Shown here: piece by piece, positions 61,716 through 64,000 of the stretch
How the letters are laid out: every line of letters starts with the position of its first letter
Numbering within the stretch: the first letter of the stretch is position 1
Origin: Branchiostoma lanceolatum
Lineage: Eukaryota > Chordata > Leptocardii > Amphioxiformes > Branchiostomatidae
Direction of reading: 5' to 3'
DNA length: 64,000 nt
NCBI RefSeq assembly: GCF_035083965.1
Contig: NC_089740.1
Location: forward strand, 7,685,552-7,749,551
Translations under genes and position numbers: made by a program
Notes under the pieces: model-generated
Seen by the model: only the letters and a program-made list of their open reading frames with translations
Databases searched by the model: none
Told to the model about the DNA's origin: nothing

Positions 61716-63491
61716 CTATTTTTTGTTGTGATCGGATGCGTTGTAGTTCGGCTCGTTGCTGAACTTTGCACGGCGGTTACAGATGGGATGTACAAAGAAG
61801 CGGTCAGACTTCAGGTAAGCTGCAATCGTCGGCAGAGCCTGCATATATTAAGTAAAAGTAGGGAAAGACGCAATTTCAAAGAAGGTTTTTTGTATAAACG
61901 GGCCATAGTTTTTAATTAAATATGACATAAGTAAGGACAAATTGGCACTGCATATAAGTCATAATAGGCATAGTTATACGTACCTAGGAAAGGGAACACA
62001 TCGGATTCACTACTAGCAAAGTTGTTCTGTTTGTATGGACTTGTTGTTGTATTGGACCAACAAATTTACAAATAAAACACCTTACACAGCAATGAAAAGG
62101 CCAGGCTTCACAACCAAATGTATGTGCTTTATATGTTTTAGGCATTAGTTACAAATCTCACCTCAAAGCGATCCATGAAGTCCTGAAACATATAAAAGGT
62201 GTAACAGAAATTCAAGGATGTTTTATTTGAAAACATATTAACAAATGTGGCATCAAACTATACAAAGTAAAGGTAAAAAAGCAAAAAAGACTATGCACAT
62301 GTACAGTAAAATGCCTAAAACTGTTGTCCGCAACGCGTACGGTTGTGTTTCATACACATATGTCACAATTTGAGGTACGCGTTTTAGGAATATTGGCAAC
62401 GTCTCAGGCGGAATCCCTTCTAGTATTTACGCCAGTAGTAGTAATAGTAGTATCCATTATTTGATTACACTGCTGTGGGTGCGCAGTACTCGGCTAGTGT
62501 TTACACCGCGCTTCCGAGCGGCTCTATGCAGTGGGTCCACGCTGGTTAGACCGCAAACCTTCCTGACACACTCCAACCAGGATTTCCTCGGCCTACCACG
62601 ACCTCTGTTGCCTGGCCAGCTAAATCTTACCTCTAGGTTCTTGAACCCGTTGAGACACGTGGGTTCCAGTACGCGATGCTGGTCCAGGTGTTCGTACATC
62701 AGGAAATCACAGTACGTCATCTGTGGGACGGTATCAAGAAAAAACGTGACGGTAAATAAGCCTGCTCATAATTCTAACTGCGCATGCGCATCGAGATGGC
62801 ATTGTGTGTAACATGTCAAAGGCGAAGCCCCTGACTTGTTAACCGTTCGTGTCTAGACCATGCTTGATACATTTCCAGACGTGTTTTTTGTTTATGTCTT
62901 AGGGGCCTTCAACCTTGACTTATTACCTACATAGCCTTCATAGCAGGCTTTGAACCGGCTTTTTGGGGGGCTAAATAATACACTTTTTGTAGCCAGCCGG
63001 TTACGGGGTGGCTGATAGTTACGGGCTGGCTGCAAAAAGTGTATTATTTAGCCCCCCAAAAAGCCGGTTCAAAGCCTGCTATGGAGGCTATACCTACAAC
63101 GCATCTCGCTGGTTGGAAGAATGAACAGGATTACTGTATCGAGTCGACGTCGTCAATAATGCATATGTTATTAGCTTCCACATCATCAAAAATTTTGTGT
63201 AATATACGTGTAATTTTTTTTGGCGATAGATTTATGTCAAGTTACCTTTTATCAAAGCTTAACTCAAACAATACTATGTTCATGGGTTCTGACGACATAT
63301 CAAAGACCTGAAAGTTTTGTTTCTAGTTAAAGGAACACTTAGACGAGATATCCAAACTATATTTACGGCATTAGATAGTAGTTTGACTTCCCTACCTTCT
63401 CGCTGACAAACCAAGACTTTTCACCCAGGAAAGAAGAAAACCGACGCAGTTCTTTGGGCAGTTCCTTAAGGTAGTCCACCTTTTCTTTCTC
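61716..63491 (-). CDS. Mu-class glutathione S-transferase, 3' part (4 exons; 5' end beyond window)
   Basis: Cytosolic GST that conjugates glutathione to electrophiles. Visible exons 5' to 3': 63491-63396, 62720-62631, 62182-62162, 61838-61716. They encode EKEKVDYLKELPKELRRFSS, then FLGEKSWFVSEK, MTYCDFLMYEHLDQHRVLEP, then CLNGFKNLE, DFMDRFE, and ALPTIAAYLKSDRFFVHPIC and a polar end at TAG (61716-61718). The FLG..WF...K..Y.DFL.Y..LD.HR..EP.CL..F.NL..F..RFE pattern is that of the Mu-class C-terminal helical domain. The thioredoxin-like N-terminal half lies right of the window. Phases fit: the 96-bp exon equals the human exon as I recall it, and the next 90+21 bp equal the single 111-bp human exon. 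A LINE tail relic occupies the intron after the 90-bp exon. Confidence 0.86.
62455..62630 (-). mobile_element. LINE reverse-transcriptase C-terminal tail relic in GST intron
   Basis: Directly after the donor of the GST 90-bp exon, the minus strand stays open and encodes GNRGRGRPRKSWLECVRKVC, then GLTSVDPLHRAARKRGVNTS. This matches the GRGRP.K.W...VR...GL...D...R pattern that ends many LINE (RTE/CR1-like) polyproteins. Only the 3' end is present, as expected for a 5'-truncated LINE insertion. The reading frame is fused with the exon if the donor is skipped. Confidence 0.7.
62931..63091. mobile_element. Foldback element with ATAGCCTTCATAGCAGGC ends
   Basis: Left arm ATAGCCTTCATAGCAGGC, GGCTTTTTGGGGGGCTAAAT, then ACACTTTTTG. 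The right arm is the inverse, ending GCCTGCTATGGAGGCTAT. The loop is about 35 bp. The flanks ACCTAC at 62925-62930 and 63092-63097 form a candidate 6-bp target duplication. It lies in the GST intron between the 96-bp and 90-bp exons. Confidence 0.8.
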
Positions 63492-64000
63492 CTGTTGAGG
63501 TTTAAAACAAGAAAATTATCCAGAAACCGTATGTCCTAAATCATGACTAAATCAAGTCACCATTTATATTGACGTCTATAAACACGGCATGTTCTCAAAC
63601 AGGCTCGTTAACTATATACTTAAGTAGCAGAAAAGTCAGTGAGTTTTACGTTTGTGAAGGTTAGACATCCAGGTAAACAATATATAAGGAGAAATTCAAA
63701 CTCTACAACTGGATAAAAATTCGGAGATTTATTTCCGGAAATAAATCTCCGAATTTTTATCCAGTTGTAGAGTTTGAATTTCTCCTTATATATCAGTGAG
63801 TTTTAATTTGCCGTTTCAGGTCATTCTACTGCCAAGTGTGCCACTTGCGTCACACAATACCTAACAGCAAGCAGTTGTCCTGGCCTATCGACATCAGCCT
63901 ACTATCCGTCCTTTTGGTAGCGCGTTTGAGCTGACCGCGGCCATAAGCCAATCAGATACTACCCCATCTGTTGTTGGACAGGAGGGAAAGTTACCATCAA
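63492..64000. other. GST intron up to window end
   Basis: No further GST exon is recognised here; the next upstream exon is expected beyond the window. The stretch holds the palindromic insertion at 63649-63792 and otherwise nothing I can name. Confidence 0.5.
63649..63792. mobile_element. Insertion with perfect 112-bp palindrome and 13-bp target duplication
   Basis: Positions 63681-63736 and 63737-63792 are exact reverse complements (56-bp arms, no spacer, centre ATTTCC/GGAAAT). The arms contain AAATTCAAACTCTACAACTG. To the left, 63649-63680 reads CGTTTGTGAAGG...CCAGGTAAACAA, the end sequence seen inverted at 60255-60300. The direct repeat TCAGTGAGTTTTA at 63636-63648 and 63793-63805 bounds the insertion. 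Confidence 0.85.

Overview
The window looks like nuclear DNA of an invertebrate deuterostome, most likely a cephalochordate (amphioxus, Branchiostoma). The reasons are: short, vertebrate-like coding exons with canonical GT-AG introns; gene families with vertebrate counterparts (SMU1, LRMDA, MEGF/Draper-type receptor, ST8Sia-type sialyltransferases, Mu-class GST); GC-richer exons in an AT-rich background; and very dense short foldback elements, SINE-like repeats and minisatellites. The species assignment is inference. Nothing bacterial or viral was seen.

Layout, left to right. 1-4738: no gene recognised; a large diverged inverted duplication, a tandem duplication and other repeats. 4739-12294 (minus): SMU1 splicing factor, 12 coding exons, 513 aa. 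13019-16105 (plus): LRMDA-like leucine-rich-repeat protein, 5 exons, 191 aa, divergent from SMU1 across about 720 bp. 20282-49336 (minus): a 29-exon MEGF/PEAR1/Draper-like transmembrane receptor of 1243 aa (EMI-like start, many EGF modules, one Ig domain, a SEA-like domain, a transmembrane helix and an NPxY tail). Inside its 5.8-kb intron, on the opposite strand, sits a complete two-exon LRR receptor gene (31536-35322, 851 aa) with a tandem-repeat, tyrosine-rich tail. 49337-56867: 7.5 kb with repeats and no gene recognised. 56868-58826 and 59759-61575 (plus): two tandem ST8Sia-like sialyltransferases sharing exon structure; the second lacks the motif-VS histidine. 61716-63491 (minus): the 3' part of a Mu-class glutathione S-transferase gene whose 5' exons lie beyond the window.

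The gene models were built by hand from splice sites, reading phase and remembered protein families. For SMU1, LRMDA-like, the MEGF-like receptor, the LRR receptor and both sialyltransferases the exon lengths sum to whole codons ending in a stop. The genes do not form an evident pathway. Three encode predicted surface or Golgi glyco-components: a scavenger/engulfment-type receptor, an LRR receptor nested within it, and enzymes that cap glycans with sialic acid. A functional link among them is speculation.

The most unusual items are the Ig+SEA insertion in the MEGF-like receptor (with a candidate self-cleavage motif), the nested LRR receptor with tyrosine-repeat tail, the putative pseudoenzyme sialyltransferase, a perfect 112-bp palindrome inside a 13-bp target duplication, a 949-bp TIR element with 9-bp target duplication, and splice-edge duplications within two genes.
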